A stretch of 64,000 bases of DNA from Bacteroidetes bacterium MED-G20 (GTDB taxonomy: Bacteria > Bacteroidota > Bacteroidia > Flavobacteriales_D > Parvicellaceae): the NCBI GenBank assembly GCA_905182745.1, contig CAJJCR010000008.1, positions 124,001 to 188,000 on the forward strand. The letters run 5' to 3'. Positions 1 to 11,037 of the stretch are shown piece after piece. Position 1 is the stretch's first letter, and every line of letters starts with the position of its first letter. The notes below the pieces were generated by a model. The model saw nothing but the letters and a program-made list of their open reading frames with translations. It did not search any database and was not told the DNA's origin. The position numbers and the translations under genes are program-made.

Positions 1-2054
1 TTTTTTCTAGAACTACAAAAACCTTGTTGATTTTGTCTTTCTTTTTGTCTTTGAATTCTTTCCATTCCCAGAGTCAAAACCCATATATTCATTCAAGCAG
101 ATTTAAATTTTAAAAACGAAGCATATTTTGACGCTATTGATTTGTACAAAAAAGGGGAGGTAAAAGAAAAAAACATTGAGGAAAAAGGTAGAATTAATTT
201 TCAAATAGCAGAATGCTATAGATTGGATGTAGAACCTGCTCAGGCGGAAACATATTACAGAAGAGCTTTTAAATTAAAGTACCAAAAAAACCATCCTAAA
301 TTATATATATTACTTAGCAGATGTTTTGGTAGAAGAAGGAGAGTATGAATCTGCAGCTGAAAATATAAGAAAATATTTAGAGATTTTTCCTGATGATAAC
401 CATGCAAATACTCTGCTTTCGTCCTGCGAACATTATGCAGAGTGGGTAAGAAATAAGACCAAACACATCATTCAAAATGAAGACAAATTAATTCAGAACA
501 TTATGATTATTCACCTGCTTGGGGAGATATAAATCACAATACTATTATTTTTGTTTCTGCTAGAGATGGTTCCAACGGTGACGGGATTGATTCTAGAACT
601 GGAGATAGCTTTATGGATTTATGGTCTACTACTCGAGACAATAATGGTAAATGGAGCGAGCCTCAACTCCTTCCAAATTCCATCAATTCTAAGGACAACG
701 AAGGCCCTTCGGTTTTGTCCCCCTCTGGAGACGAAATTTATTTTACAAGATGTCCAAGAATGAAAAAAGTGGATTTAGGGTGTGCCATATTTTACTCAAA
801 AAGAAAAGGGGATTCTTGGACACAAGCTAAAAAAGTAAGATTAAAGCCTGAAGATGCAGATACATTATCTTGTGGTCATCCTGCTATGGATTCCGAAATG
901 AAGATAATGATTTTTGCTGCTGATTTTCCTGGAGGATATGGAATGCACGATTTGTGGATTTCTGAGTATGACTCAAGAGAAGAGAGCTGGATGACACCAG
1001 TAAATTTAGGTCCTGATATTAATAGTATAGGTGATGAAATGTTTCCATATCTTTCAGATAATGGAGATTTGTATTTTTCCTCTGACAGTTACGAAGGGTT
1101 TGGTGGTTTAGATATGTTTAAAGCTAAAAAAGCTTGGGGAGAATAAGTGGGATGATTTAGAAAACTTAAGATATCCATTAAATTCAAATGAGCATGATTT
1201 TGGAATTATTTTTGAAAGAAATACAGATAGAAGAGGATTGTTTACATCCTCAAGAGAGGGAACCAAAGGACACGATGATATTTTCAATTTAATATTCCAC
1301 CTGTATTATTAAAATATTATGTGGAAGTAACCAATTCAGAAACTGGCGATCCTGTTCCTGGTGCTACTGTAAAAGTTACTGCAATTGATACTTCTGGCGG
1401 TATTAGAGATGAGTTTGTTCAAACAACAGATATTGATGGAACTATTCTTTTTAACGAAATTTCTAAAGGCAAAAGATATATCGAACACGATTTAATTTAC
1501 GAAGTTGAATGCCAAAAGGATAGCTTTTTAGTAAGAAAGTCAAAATTTTCTACTTTTAATTTAGAAGACAATAAAACTTTTTACGATCCTTTTGAAGTTC
1601 AGCCAACTATAACTGCAACTGGTGAAATAAAAATTAAAGAACAAATACTTTTTGTATTTAATAAAGCTGAATTGTTAGTAGACACTTTAGAAACTACTTT
1701 AAATAAAGTTAATTCAAAGGACTCGTTGGAAGTTTTGTACAATATATTAATTGATAATCCAAAAATTAGTATTGAATTGCAATGCCCATTCAGATTGTAG
1801 AGGTGGGGATGACTACAACCTCAAAACTTTCTCAAAGAAGAGCACAAGCTTGTGTGGATTATCTAATTTCAAAAGGAATTTCTATTGAGCGAATGAAAGC
1901 TGTAGGATATGGTGAGAATAAACCTTTGGAAGGATTAGAGTGTGATGCAATTGCGGATTTATCTACTCAGGAGGAGCAAGAAGCAGCACATCAGAAAAAC
2001 AGGAGATGCTCATTTACACCAGTTCGAAATGACAAGCCTCTTAAAGATAATTAG
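1..2054 (+). CDS. PorE-like outer-membrane/periplasmic protein: signal peptide, TPR, PD40/WD40-like beta-propeller, carboxypeptidase-regulatory-like domain, OmpA C-terminal domain; broken into several frames, 5' end truncated by the window
   Basis: ORFs 142-348, 326-532, 613-1146, 1321-1800, 1782-2054 are collinear. Motifs: TPR-like repeats, 'DNEGPSVLSPSGDEIYFTR' (PD40), 'VEVTNSETGDPVPGATVKV' (CRD), 'LSQRRAQACVDYLISKGISIERMKAVGYGENKPL' (OmpA). Confidence 0.75.
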
Positions 2055-2091
2055 TAAACAATTTTATTTGCCCTTCAGGGATCCACTTTTC

Positions 2092-3264
2092 ATGAAAGAT
2101 GATTCTAGATATGCCCAACGAGGTGTTAGTTCAGGAAAAGAAGAAGTTCACAAAGCAATTAAAAACATTGACAAAGGGCTATTCCCCAAAGCTTTTTGTA
2201 AAATAGTACCAGATTATTTATCTAATAGCGATGACCATTGCATTGTAATGCACGCCGATGGTGCTGGCACGAAGTCTTCTTTGGCCTATGCCTATTGGAA
2301 AGAGACTGGAGATCTTTCAGTTTGGAAAGGAATTGCTCAAGATGCGCTTATAATGAATATTGACGATTTACTTTGTGTTGGAGCAGTCGAAAATATTTTA
2401 GTTTCTTCAACAATTGGAAGGAATAAAAATAAAATTCCAGGTGAAGTCATCGCAGCCATTATTCAAGGATCAGAAGAAATATTAGAAGAACTTAGATCGT
2501 TTGGCTTAAGCATTCATTCTACTGGAGGAGAAACTGCCGATGTAGGAGATTTAGTTAGAACAATTATTGTGGACTCTACAGTAGTTGCTAGAATGAAAAA
2601 ATCGGATGTCATATCCAATAAAAATATCCAACCTGGTGATGCTATTATAGGGTTATCTTCTTTTGGTAAAACTTCCTATGAAAAACAATACAATGGCGGA
2701 ATGGGAAGTAATGGGTTAACTTCTGCTCGACACGATGTTTTTGGAAAAAATATTGCTGAAAAATATCCCGAAACTTACGACCATAGTATTAACTCTTCTT
2801 TGGTCTATTCAGGTTCAAAAGAATTGACAAGCACTGTTAAAGATTCAACTATAAATGCTGGTAAATTAGTGCTTTCGCCTACTAGAACATATGCTCCAGT
2901 AATTTGTAAAATTTTAGAAAAACATAGATCCGATATTAATGGTATGGTTCATTGTAGCGGTGGTGCACAAACAAAAATTCTTCATTTTATTGACAAAAAT
3001 CATATAATCAAAGACAATCTTTTTCCTGTACCTCCTTTATTTAATTTAATTCAGGAAGAATCAAGAACTCCTTGGGAAGAAATGTATAAGGTTTTTAATA
3101 TGGGACATAGGATGGAGATATACACAAATCCAAGAAATATACAATCTATCATTAATATATGTAATGAGTTTAATTTGGAGGCTAAACAAATCGGAAGAGT
3201 TGAAGAATTGAATATTAAAAAGTTAACTATTGTTTCAGAAAAGGGGGAGTTTAATTACAAATGA
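2092..3264 (+). CDS. AIR synthase-related protein (phosphoribosylformylglycinamidine cyclo-ligase family)
   Basis: 'RYAQRGVSSGKEEVHKAIKNI...HADGAGTKSSLAYAYWKETGD' and a GGETADVGDLV motif; ATG at 2092 preferred over the long ORF start at 1942, which overlaps the upstream OmpA domain. Confidence 0.85.
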   Translation: MKDDSRYAQRGVSSGKEEVHKAIKNIDKGLFPKAFCKIVPDYLSNSDDHCIVMHADGAGTKSSLAYAYWKETGDLSVWKGIAQDALIMNIDDLLCVGAVENILVSSTIGRNKNKIPGEVIAAIIQGSEEILEELRSFGLSIHSTGGETADVGDLVRTIIVDSTVVARMKKSDVISNKNIQPGDAIIGLSSFGKTSYEKQYNGGMGSNGLTSARHDVFGKNIAEKYPETYDHSINSSLVYSGSKELTSTVKDSTINAGKLVLSPTRTYAPVICKILEKHRSDINGMVHCSGGAQTKILHFIDKNHIIKDNLFPVPPLFNLIQEESRTPWEEMYKVFNMGHRMEIYTNPRNIQSIINICNEFNLEAKQIGRVEELNIKKLTIVSEKGEFNYK

Positions 3265-4349
3265 GTGATAATGGATTACTTAACAAATTAGAGCAAATCT
3301 CCATAAAATATGAAGAGATATCTAAACAGATGGTAGATCCAGATGTTATTAAAGACATGAAGAGATATGTGAGTTTAAATAAAGAATATAAAGAACTTAC
3401 ACAAGTTGTAAATACTTACAACTCTTACAAAGATGTACTTGACAACATAGAAAATGCAAAGTCAATTTTACAGACTGAAACAGACGCTGAATTTAAAGAT
3501 ATGGCTCGAGAAGAGCTAGATGAATTTCAGCGAATAAAGACAGAATTAGATGAAAAAATAAAATGGTTATTAATTCCTAAAGACCCAAATGATAATAAAA
3601 ATGTCATAATGGAAATCAGGTCTGGAACTGGAGGTGATGAAGCATGTATTTTTGTAGAGGATATTTTCAGAATGTTTACTATGTTTTTCAAAGAAAAATC
3701 ATGGAGTTTTGAAGTTCTTAACTCTAACGAAGGAGGCACAAAAGGATTTAGAGAAATATCGCTTAGTATTTCTGGAGAAGAAGTTTATGGGAAGTTAAAA
3801 TTTGAGTCTGGAGTCCATAGGGTTCAGAGAGTTCCCGAAACAGAGTCTCAAGGGAGGGTTCATACTTCTGCGATTACTGTAGCTGTTCTTCCTGAAGCAG
3901 AAGAAGTAGATTTTGAACTTAATTTAACAGATGTAAAAAAAGATACCTACAGAGCTTCTGGTGCAGGGGGGCAACATGTAAATAAAACGGAATCTGCAGT
4001 TAGGGTTACGCACTTGCCAACTGGCACAGTAGTAGAATGTCAAGATGGTCGTTCACAACACAAGAACTATGAAAAAGCACTAAAGGTTTTAAGGTCTAGA
4101 CTGTATCAAGCAGAAGAAGAAAGATTGGATAAGGAAAGGGCAGATGAGAGAAAATCATTAATCTCCACAGGTGATAGATCTGCAAAAATAAGAACATACA
4201 ATTATCCTCAGGGTAGAATTACTGACCACAGAATAAACAAGACCATCTATAATCTTTCTAACTTTATGAATGGGGATATTCAGGAAATGATAGACGCATT
4301 AATAATGGCTGAAAATGCTGAGAAGTTAAATGAAAGTAAATTAGACTAA
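3261..4349 (+). CDS. prfA: peptide chain release factor 1
   Basis: Full-length RF1 with GGQ motif 'RASGAGGQHVNKTESAVRVTHLPTG'. Confidence 0.97.
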   Translation: MSDNGLLNKLEQISIKYEEISKQMVDPDVIKDMKRYVSLNKEYKELTQVVNTYNSYKDVLDNIENAKSILQTETDAEFKDMAREELDEFQRIKTELDEKIKWLLIPKDPNDNKNVIMEIRSGTGGDEACIFVEDIFRMFTMFFKEKSWSFEVLNSNEGGTKGFREISLSISGEEVYGKLKFESGVHRVQRVPETESQGRVHTSAITVAVLPEAEEVDFELNLTDVKKDTYRASGAGGQHVNKTESAVRVTHLPTGTVVECQDGRSQHKNYEKALKVLRSRLYQAEEERLDKERADERKSLISTGDRSAKIRTYNYPQGRITDHRINKTIYNLSNFMNGDIQEMIDALIMAENAEKLNESKLD

Positions 4350-4352
4350 GTT

Positions 4353-5156
4353 ATGACTAGAAATAAAATCATAGAGCAAATACATTATAAAAAATCCTTT
4401 TTATGTGTAGGCTTAGATACTGATATTTCTAAAATACCAAAATATTTATTGGACTTTGAAGATCCTATTTTTGAATTTAATAAACGTATTATTGATGCTA
4501 CAAAAGATCTTTGTGTAGCTTATAAACCCAACATTGCATTTTATGAATCAATAGGGATTGATGGCTGGAAAAGTCTACAGAAAACAGTAGAGTACATTCC
4601 TAAAGATATTTTCACTATTGCAGATGCCAAGAGAGGAGATATTGGAAATACGTCTAAAAAGTATGCTGAAACTTTTTTTTCAACTTTTAATTTTGATTCT
4701 ATAACAGTCACTCCATATATGGGAGAGGATTCAATTACGCCATTCCTTGAATATCCAAATAAATGGACTATTGTTCTTGGTCTAACTAGTAATAATGGTT
4801 CTAAATCGTTTCAAAATTTAGCTCTAGAAAAAGGAAATTTTCTATTCCAAGAAGTTTTGGAATCTTCTAGTAAATGGGGAACTGCTTCAAATATGATGTA
4901 TGTTGTTGGTGCTACTAAGGCAAAAGATTTACTAGAAATAAGAAAGATTATACCAGAACATTTTTTGTTAATACCAGGAATAGGAGCACAGGGAGGAGAT
5001 TTAGATGAAGTAATTGAAAATGGAATTAATGATGATGTAGGTTTGTTGATAAATTCTTCAAGAGGAATAATTTATGCTGGTACTGATAAGGATTTTGATT
5101 CAAAATCTAGAGAAGAAGCTATGAAAATAAAAAATAGAATGTCTAAATACCTATAA
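4353..5156 (+). CDS. pyrF: orotidine-5'-phosphate decarboxylase
   Basis: 'FLCVGLDTDISKIP', 'IADAKRGDIGNTSKKYAETFF' type-2 OMP decarboxylase motifs. Confidence 0.95.
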   Translation: MTRNKIIEQIHYKKSFLCVGLDTDISKIPKYLLDFEDPIFEFNKRIIDATKDLCVAYKPNIAFYESIGIDGWKSLQKTVEYIPKDIFTIADAKRGDIGNTSKKYAETFFSTFNFDSITVTPYMGEDSITPFLEYPNKWTIVLGLTSNNGSKSFQNLALEKGNFLFQEVLESSSKWGTASNMMYVVGATKAKDLLEIRKIIPEHFLLIPGIGAQGGDLDEVIENGINDDVGLLINSSRGIIYAGTDKDFDSKSREEAMKIKNRMSKYL

Positions 5157-5165
5157 GTTTGATTT

Positions 5166-5414
5166 ATGAAAATTTACTACACCTTATTAGATAAAATTTT
5201 AAGTTTTTTTGAGAAGAGAGCATTTGGAGTAAGTGAGTGGTTAGGAACAAAATTTGGTGTCAATCCAGCATTAGTTAGGAAGTTTTTTATTTATTTAAGC
5301 TTTGTAACTTTAGGAAGTCCACTTTTAATTTACTTTCCAATGGCTTATTTTTTAGAAAATAAGGATAAACTATATTGGAGAAAAAAAAGAAAAACCGTTT
5401 GGGATTTTAAGTAA
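5166..5414 (+). CDS. PspC-like small membrane protein
   Basis: 82 aa; 'FGVSEWLGTKFGVNPALVRKFFIYLSFVTLGSPLLIYFPMAYFL' resembles the PspC domain. Confidence 0.7.
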   Translation: MKIYYTLLDKILSFFEKRAFGVSEWLGTKFGVNPALVRKFFIYLSFVTLGSPLLIYFPMAYFLENKDKLYWRKKRKTVWDFK

Positions 5415-5428
5415 TTTAAAAGTTTAAA

Positions 5429-6346
5429 ATGGTCAAAAAGAAAATTTTAGTTACTGGTGCTAATGGCTTGCTTGGTCAAAAAATCATCTACAATTTAAAA
5501 AAGAGAACAGATGTTACTTTATTAGCATGTTCCAGAGGAGTTAATAGATTGTTAGAAACCAACGGTTATAGGTATATAGAACTAGACATTACCAATAAAA
5601 ATGAAGTTCAAAGAGTTATCTCGTTAGAAAGACCAGATGCTGTAATTAATTGTGCAGCAATGACCAATGTGGACAAATGCGAGAACAATCAACAAGAATG
5701 TTGGGATATTAATGTCAATGCCGTTGAGAATATTGCTATTTCTTGTGAGTTGATTAAGACCCATGTATTGCATTTGAGTACAGATTTTGTTTTTGACGGA
5801 ACAGCAGGACCTTACAATGAAAATGACAGACCTAACCCATTACATTTTTATGCCGAATCTAAACTTAAATCGGAAGAGGTTATTCAAAAAATTTTAACCA
5901 ATTGGAGTATTGCTAGAACCATCATAATCTATGGAATTACAGATAACATGAGTCGTTCTAATATTGTTTTGTGGGCTAAAAGTGAAATTGGCAAAGGGAA
6001 TACCATTAACGTGGTAAAGGATCAATATAGGTCTCCAACATTAGCAGAAGATTTAGCAAAAGGTTGCATTTCTATTATTGATAAGTCAGCATTTGGGTTA
6101 TACCATCTTTCTGGACCAAAGACTTACAGTATTTTAGATTTAGTTTATCAAGTCGCAGATTTTTATAATTTAGATAAATCATTAATAAATCCTGTTACTT
6201 CTGAATCTTTAAAGCAGCCTGCTAAAAGACCATTAATTACGGGGTTTGATATTGGTAAAGCACAGAGGGATTTAGAATACAACCCTGTAGATTTTACAGA
6301 AGGAATAAAAATAATGAACCAACAAATAAAAAAATATGAAGTTTAA
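5429..6346 (+). CDS. SDR-family sugar nucleotide-binding protein (RmlD-like)
   Basis: N-terminal 'ILVTGANGLLGQKI', 'HLSTDFVFDGTAGPYNENDRPNPLHFYAESKLKSEE'. Confidence 0.88.
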   Translation: MVKKKILVTGANGLLGQKIIYNLKKRTDVTLLACSRGVNRLLETNGYRYIELDITNKNEVQRVISLERPDAVINCAAMTNVDKCENNQQECWDINVNAVENIAISCELIKTHVLHLSTDFVFDGTAGPYNENDRPNPLHFYAESKLKSEEVIQKILTNWSIARTIIIYGITDNMSRSNIVLWAKSEIGKGNTINVVKDQYRSPTLAEDLAKGCISIIDKSAFGLYHLSGPKTYSILDLVYQVADFYNLDKSLINPVTSESLKQPAKRPLITGFDIGKAQRDLEYNPVDFTEGIKIMNQQIKKYEV

Positions 6347-7944
6347 AATATCTACCATCTTGTTAATGATATTGCCTAATTTTATTTTGGCACAATCCCA
6401 ACAAGTTACTGAAATGGGGTTGGATCAAAAAATTGATAAAGCATTTAAGCCTTTTTCTGACTTTGTTTCAAATGTTGTATTTTTTGAGGTCTTTAATGGA
6501 GCACCATTTGTAATAGTATTATTGGTTTTTAGTGCATTGTTCTTCACACTATATTTCGGTTTCCCAAACATTAAATATTTTGGAAAAGCTATTGGTGTAG
6601 TAAGAGGTAAATACGATCATGTAGATAAACCTAGTTCTGTAAATTCAGATTTGGCAGTAGATGGTGATATTAAAGACACTATTTCTGACGAAAGTAAACA
6701 AGGAGAGGTTACCCATTTCCAGGCACTAGCTACGGCTGTTTCAGGCACTGTTGGAAATGGAAATATTGCTGGTGTTGCTCTTGCAATAGCTCTTGGTGGA
6801 CCGGGAGCAACTTTCTGGATGATTGTATGTGGATTATTGGGGATGTCTACAAAATTTGTGGAATGCACATTAGGCGTTCAGTATAGAGACATTGGGGAAG
6901 ATGGTACTGTTTATGGAGGTCCAATGTATTATTTAAGCAAAGGATTAAAAGAAAAAGGTTTTAAAACCCTTGGGAAAATAACTGCAGTATTATTTGCGAT
7001 TTTTTGTATTGGAGGTTCATTTGGTGGTGGCAATGCAGCACAATCCAATCAAGCTACAATAGTTATTAAAGATTTATTGGGTTTAGACAGTACAAGTGCT
7101 GGGGCAGTAATTGGAATTGTTTTGGCATTACTTGTTGGTATTATAATTATTGGAGGTATAAAAAGGATAGCATCAGTTACAGAAAAAATTGTCCCTTTTA
7201 TGGCAGTACTATACTTACTGGCTTGTATGTATATAATTGTCCTCAATTTCAATTTGGTGGACGATGCTTTTAGTTTAATAATTACCCAAGCATTTAACCC
7301 AAAGGCAATTGGTGTTGGTGGAGTTATTGGTGTTTTGCTAGTTGGATTTAAAAGAGCTGCTTTTTCAAATGAAGCCGGTGCTGGTTCTGCATCTATTGCC
7401 CATTCTGCGGTGAAAACAAAATATTCTGCCTCCGAAGGGACTTGTTGCTTTATTAGAGCCATTTATTGATACTGTGGTTATTTGCACAATGACAGCTTTG
7501 GTTATTATTATTTTCAATTTTGGTGGTGCTTTTGAGTATGGAGGCACTAACGGAACTGTCTTAATTGATGGTGTAGCTTATGAAGGAGCTGGTATTACAT
7601 CTATGGCATTTGCAGAGTATATTCCTTATTCAAATGTTTTTCTCACAATTGCAGTTGTGTTATTTGCTGTTTCTACCATGATTTCTTGGTCTTATTATGG
7701 TCTTCAGTCTTGGAAATATTTATTTGGTAGAGGAAGAGTAGCAGATTTAACTTATAAAGTTCTTTTCTTGGTTTTTGTTGTTATTGGTGCTGCAGCAAGC
7801 ATGAATTCTATTTGGGCATTTTCAGATGCAATGATATTTGCTATGGTTTTCCCAAACATGGTTGGACTTTATTTTTTATTTCCAGTGGTCAAAAAGCAAC
7901 TTGCTAGATATTTAGGCGCTATTAATAGTGAAAAAGAATCTTGA
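6336..7944 (+). CDS. alanine/glycine:cation symporter (AGCS family), frame broken near 7445
   Basis: ORFs 6336-7469 and 7474-7944 are collinear; 'TVSGTVGNGNIAGVALAIALGGPGATFWMI', 'FSNEAGAGSASIAHSAVKT', 'MISWSYYGLQSWKYLFG'. Confidence 0.9.
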
Positions 7945-7959
7945 TGTTTAAAAAGGTCA

Positions 7960-9021
7960 ATGAAGTTTAATTTACTTTACTCGCCTTCTCAGCGTAGAGG
8001 AATTTTCTTTCTACTTATAATTTTTATTTCTTATTTTATTTTTCTTTATTTCGAAAGAAACTCTAGAGAAAACATCTCTCCAATTGTTGTTATTGACAGT
8101 GAGTCGATAAATGCTTTAGATGATGAAAAACCCATTATTATTCCCGAAAATAGAAATCCTAATTTTTGGAAAAGAAAAGACTGGATTAAGTTAGGCTTCT
8201 CTAATTCTCAAATTAAGATAATTGAAAACTACAAGAAAAAGTTAAATGTTTTTACTAAAAAAAAACAACTATTGAAATGTTATGCATTTAATGAAATGGA
8301 AAGAAAAATGTTAGATTCGATGGTCGTAATTAAAAAAAAAACAACTAAATCAGAGTTTAAAAAGTCCTTTGTTTTTCTTTTAAGTTCAGAAACCCCTAAT
8401 TATGAACTGATAAACTATTTTGACACAATTTATTATAATAAAAACTCAAAAGGGATTTTTAATTATTATGTTTCAAATTCTAAAACAAATAACTTTTTAG
8501 CAATCAAGAATTGTTTAGATGGTCAAAATCCTATGGCTTATAGTTTGAATCCTAGAAACTTAAGAATGATTTTAAGCAAACCCTCAAAAATTTATAAATC
8601 CAAACCCTTAAAAAAATCAAAATTTATTATAAATGTTAATTTGGCGGACAGCTTACAATGGAGAAAACTTCGTGGAGTTGGTGCTAAAAGATCCGTACAT
8701 ATTTTAAATTATAGAAATTCTCTTGGTGGATTTGTTAGTGTCTATCAGGTAAATGAAGTATTCAGTATTAATGATAGTCTTTTTAAAAGTTTCGAGCGAT
8801 TTCTTAGTATCAAAGATTCTAGTTTGGTAAAAATTGATATAAATACTTGTTCAGTAAAACAATTAAAAAACCATCCTTATATTAATTGGAATCTTGCAAA
8901 TTCAATAGTTAATTTTAGGGAACAACATGGGGTTTTCAAATTATTAGAGGATTTAAAAAAAATCCATATTCTAGATAATAAATTATATTATAAAATCGTA
9001 CCTTACTTGACCATAAATTAA
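7960..9021 (+). CDS. membrane-anchored helix-hairpin-helix (ComEA-like) protein
   Basis: N-terminal TM segment; two HhH-like segments 'VNLADSLQWRKLRGVGAKRSVHILNYRNSLGGFVSVYQV' and 'IDINTCSVKQLKNHPYINWNLANSIVNFREQHG'. Confidence 0.8.
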   Translation: MKFNLLYSPSQRRGIFFLLIIFISYFIFLYFERNSRENISPIVVIDSESINALDDEKPIIIPENRNPNFWKRKDWIKLGFSNSQIKIIENYKKKLNVFTKKKQLLKCYAFNEMERKMLDSMVVIKKKTTKSEFKKSFVFLLSSETPNYELINYFDTIYYNKNSKGIFNYYVSNSKTNNFLAIKNCLDGQNPMAYSLNPRNLRMILSKPSKIYKSKPLKKSKFIINVNLADSLQWRKLRGVGAKRSVHILNYRNSLGGFVSVYQVNEVFSINDSLFKSFERFLSIKDSSLVKIDINTCSVKQLKNHPYINWNLANSIVNFREQHGVFKLLEDLKKIHILDNKLYYKIVPYLTIN

Positions 9022-9031
9022 TGCTGTAGAA

Positions 9032-9559
9032 TTGAATTTAAAACAGGAAATTAAAAGTCATATAAGGGATGTAAAAGATTTCCCTAAAAAAGGTATTATT
9101 TTTAAAGATATTACCCCAGTTCTTAAAAACCCTCTGCTCTGCTCCAATATAGTTAAACAACTCTCTAGTTACTTAACGCCTAAAACAACCCACGTAGTTG
9201 GCGTTGAAAGTAGAGGATTTTTATTTGGCCTACCTTTAACAATTGAAAATAATCTTTCTTTTGTTTTGATAAGAAAAAAAGGCAAACTTCCTTATAAAAC
9301 CATATCAACTAATTATGATTTAGAGTACGGTAAAGCAACCATTGAAATGAATATTGATGATGTTGGTCCAGGAGACAGAGTTTTAATTCACGATGATTTG
9401 CTAGCTACCGGTGGGACTGCAGTTGCTGCAGCAAAATTGGTAATCCAACAAGGTGCAATAGTAGATGGATTTTCGTTTGTCGTTGAGCTTGATTTTTTAA
9501 ATGGAAGAGAAAGACTAGATGAATTTTCAAAAAACATAAACAGTATTGTTAAATATTAA
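9032..9559 (+). CDS. apt: adenine phosphoribosyltransferase
   Basis: 'IRDVKDFPKKGIIFKDITPVL', 'VLIHDDLLATGGTAVAAAKLV'; TTG start. Confidence 0.95.
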   Translation: MNLKQEIKSHIRDVKDFPKKGIIFKDITPVLKNPLLCSNIVKQLSSYLTPKTTHVVGVESRGFLFGLPLTIENNLSFVLIRKKGKLPYKTISTNYDLEYGKATIEMNIDDVGPGDRVLIHDDLLATGGTAVAAAKLVIQQGAIVDGFSFVVELDFLNGRERLDEFSKNINSIVKY

Positions 9560-9571
9560 AACTTATTAGAA

Positions 9572-10717
9572 ATGAATTTTGACTATTCAGAAGATCAGCT
9601 GATGATTCAGCAAATGACTCAAGACTTTGCAAAAAAAGAAATTTTGCCAAACATTAATGTCTGGGACGAAAAACAGTATTTTCCAACAGAGTTATTCAAA
9701 AAAGCTGGCAAACAAGGATTAATGGGCGTTCTAGTCCCAGAAAAGTTTGGAGGTTCTGGATTAGGTTATGAAGAATATATTTTGGTTATTAAAGAAATTT
9801 CTAAAATTTGTGGTGCTATTGGCTTATCCTTAGCAGCTCATAATTCCCTTTGTGTTAACCATTTATTGAAGTTTGGAAATAATAATCAAAAAAATAAATG
9901 GCTTCCAAAGTTGTCTTCTGGTCAATGGATTGGAGCATGGGGGCTTACAGAACCCAACACAGGTTCAGATGCTATGAGAATGAAATGTGTTGCTCAACAA
10001 GATGGAGATTATTGGGTGATTAATGGTTCTAAAAACTTTATTACTCATGGAATTTCAGGAGATATTATTGTAGTGATAGTGAGAACTGGAGATTTGCTAG
10101 ACTCTCATGGAATGACTGCTTTTGCTGTGGAACGAGGGACAAAGGGCTTTCTTTCAGGAAAGAAAGAAAATAAGTTAGGTATGAGAGCCTCGGAAACAGC
10201 TGAAGTTATTTTCGATAATTGTAGAGTTCATAATGATAATATTATTGGCAATGTTGGTGAGGGATTTATTCAGTCAATGAAAATTTTAGATGGTGGAAGA
10301 ATTTCTATTGGAGCTATGGCTCTAGGTATGGCAGAGGGGGCGTTGGAAGCATCAATAGCCTATTCAAAAGAAAGAGAACAGTTTGGAAAGCCAATAAGTA
10401 AATTTCAAGGTATATCATTTAAATTGGCAGAAATGGCAACTGAGATTGAAGCATCCAAAATGTTGCTTTACAAAGCAGCATCCAAAATGCTATCTAATTC
10501 CAAAGATACTAATTACCATTCCGCAATTGCCAAATTTAAAGCTTCTGAAGTGGCTGTTTCTGTTGCTAACGATGCAGTTCAGATTTTTGGTGGTTACGGA
10601 TATTCAAAAGAATATCCAGTTGAGAAATTTTATAGAGATTCTAAATTAAGTACCATTGGAGAAGGTACATCCGAAATTCAAAAGCTAGTAATTTCAAGAG
10701 CTTTACTAAATAATTAA
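9572..10717 (+). CDS. acyl-CoA dehydrogenase
   Basis: '[17 protein letters not shown]', '[18 protein letters not shown]', '[20 protein letters not shown]'. Confidence 0.95.
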   Translation: MNFDYSEDQLMIQQMTQDFAKKEILPNINVWDEKQYFPTELFKKAGKQGLMGVLVPEKFGGSGLGYEEYILVIKEISKICGAIGLSLAAHNSLCVNHLLKFGNNNQKNKWLPKLSSGQWIGAWGLTEPNTGSDAMRMKCVAQQDGDYWVINGSKNFITHGISGDIIVVIVRTGDLLDSHGMTAFAVERGTKGFLSGKKENKLGMRASETAEVIFDNCRVHNDNIIGNVGEGFIQSMKILDGGRISIGAMALGMAEGALEASIAYSKEREQFGKPISKFQGISFKLAEMATEIEASKMLLYKAASKMLSNSKDTNYHSAIAKFKASEVAVSVANDAVQIFGGYGYSKEYPVEKFYRDSKLSTIGEGTSEIQKLVISRALLNN

Positions 10718-10774
10718 ATTTCTTTTTGGAGATTTATTTTAATTGTATACATTTGTCAACTATAAAAATTAAAC

Positions 10775-10963
10775 ATGTTACAGATTCCAGTAAAAGAAGG
10801 AGAGTCAATTGAAAGAGCTCTTAAAAAGTATAAAAAGAAATTTGAAAGAACAGGTGTTCTTAAAGAGTTAAGGGTTAGAAAAGAGTATACTAAAAAATCT
10901 ATTGTACGAAGACAGCAAGTGATTAAAGCTGAGTACGTGGAAAAGCTTAAAGCTGCAGAATAA
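10775..10963 (+). CDS. rpsU: 30S ribosomal protein S21
   Basis: 62 aa; 'MLQIPVKEGESIERALKKYKKKFERTGVLKELRVRKEYTKKS'. Confidence 0.95.
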   Translation: MLQIPVKEGESIERALKKYKKKFERTGVLKELRVRKEYTKKSIVRRQQVIKAEYVEKLKAAE

Positions 10964-10983
10964 AATCTTTAAAATCTTATTTT

Positions 10984-11010
10984 AAGAGGGCCTAGTGCCC
11001 TCTTTTTTTT
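10984..11010 (+). terminator. intrinsic terminator downstream of rpsU
   Basis: aagagggc-ctagt-gccctctt followed by a T run. Confidence 0.9.
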
Positions 11011-11037
11011 TATATTACACTAACTAAATTTGTTTTA

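Noticed and set aside
1942-2091. N-terminal extension of the purM-like ORF
   Set aside because: It is out-of-frame translation of the upstream OmpA domain; ATG at 2092 fits the family start.
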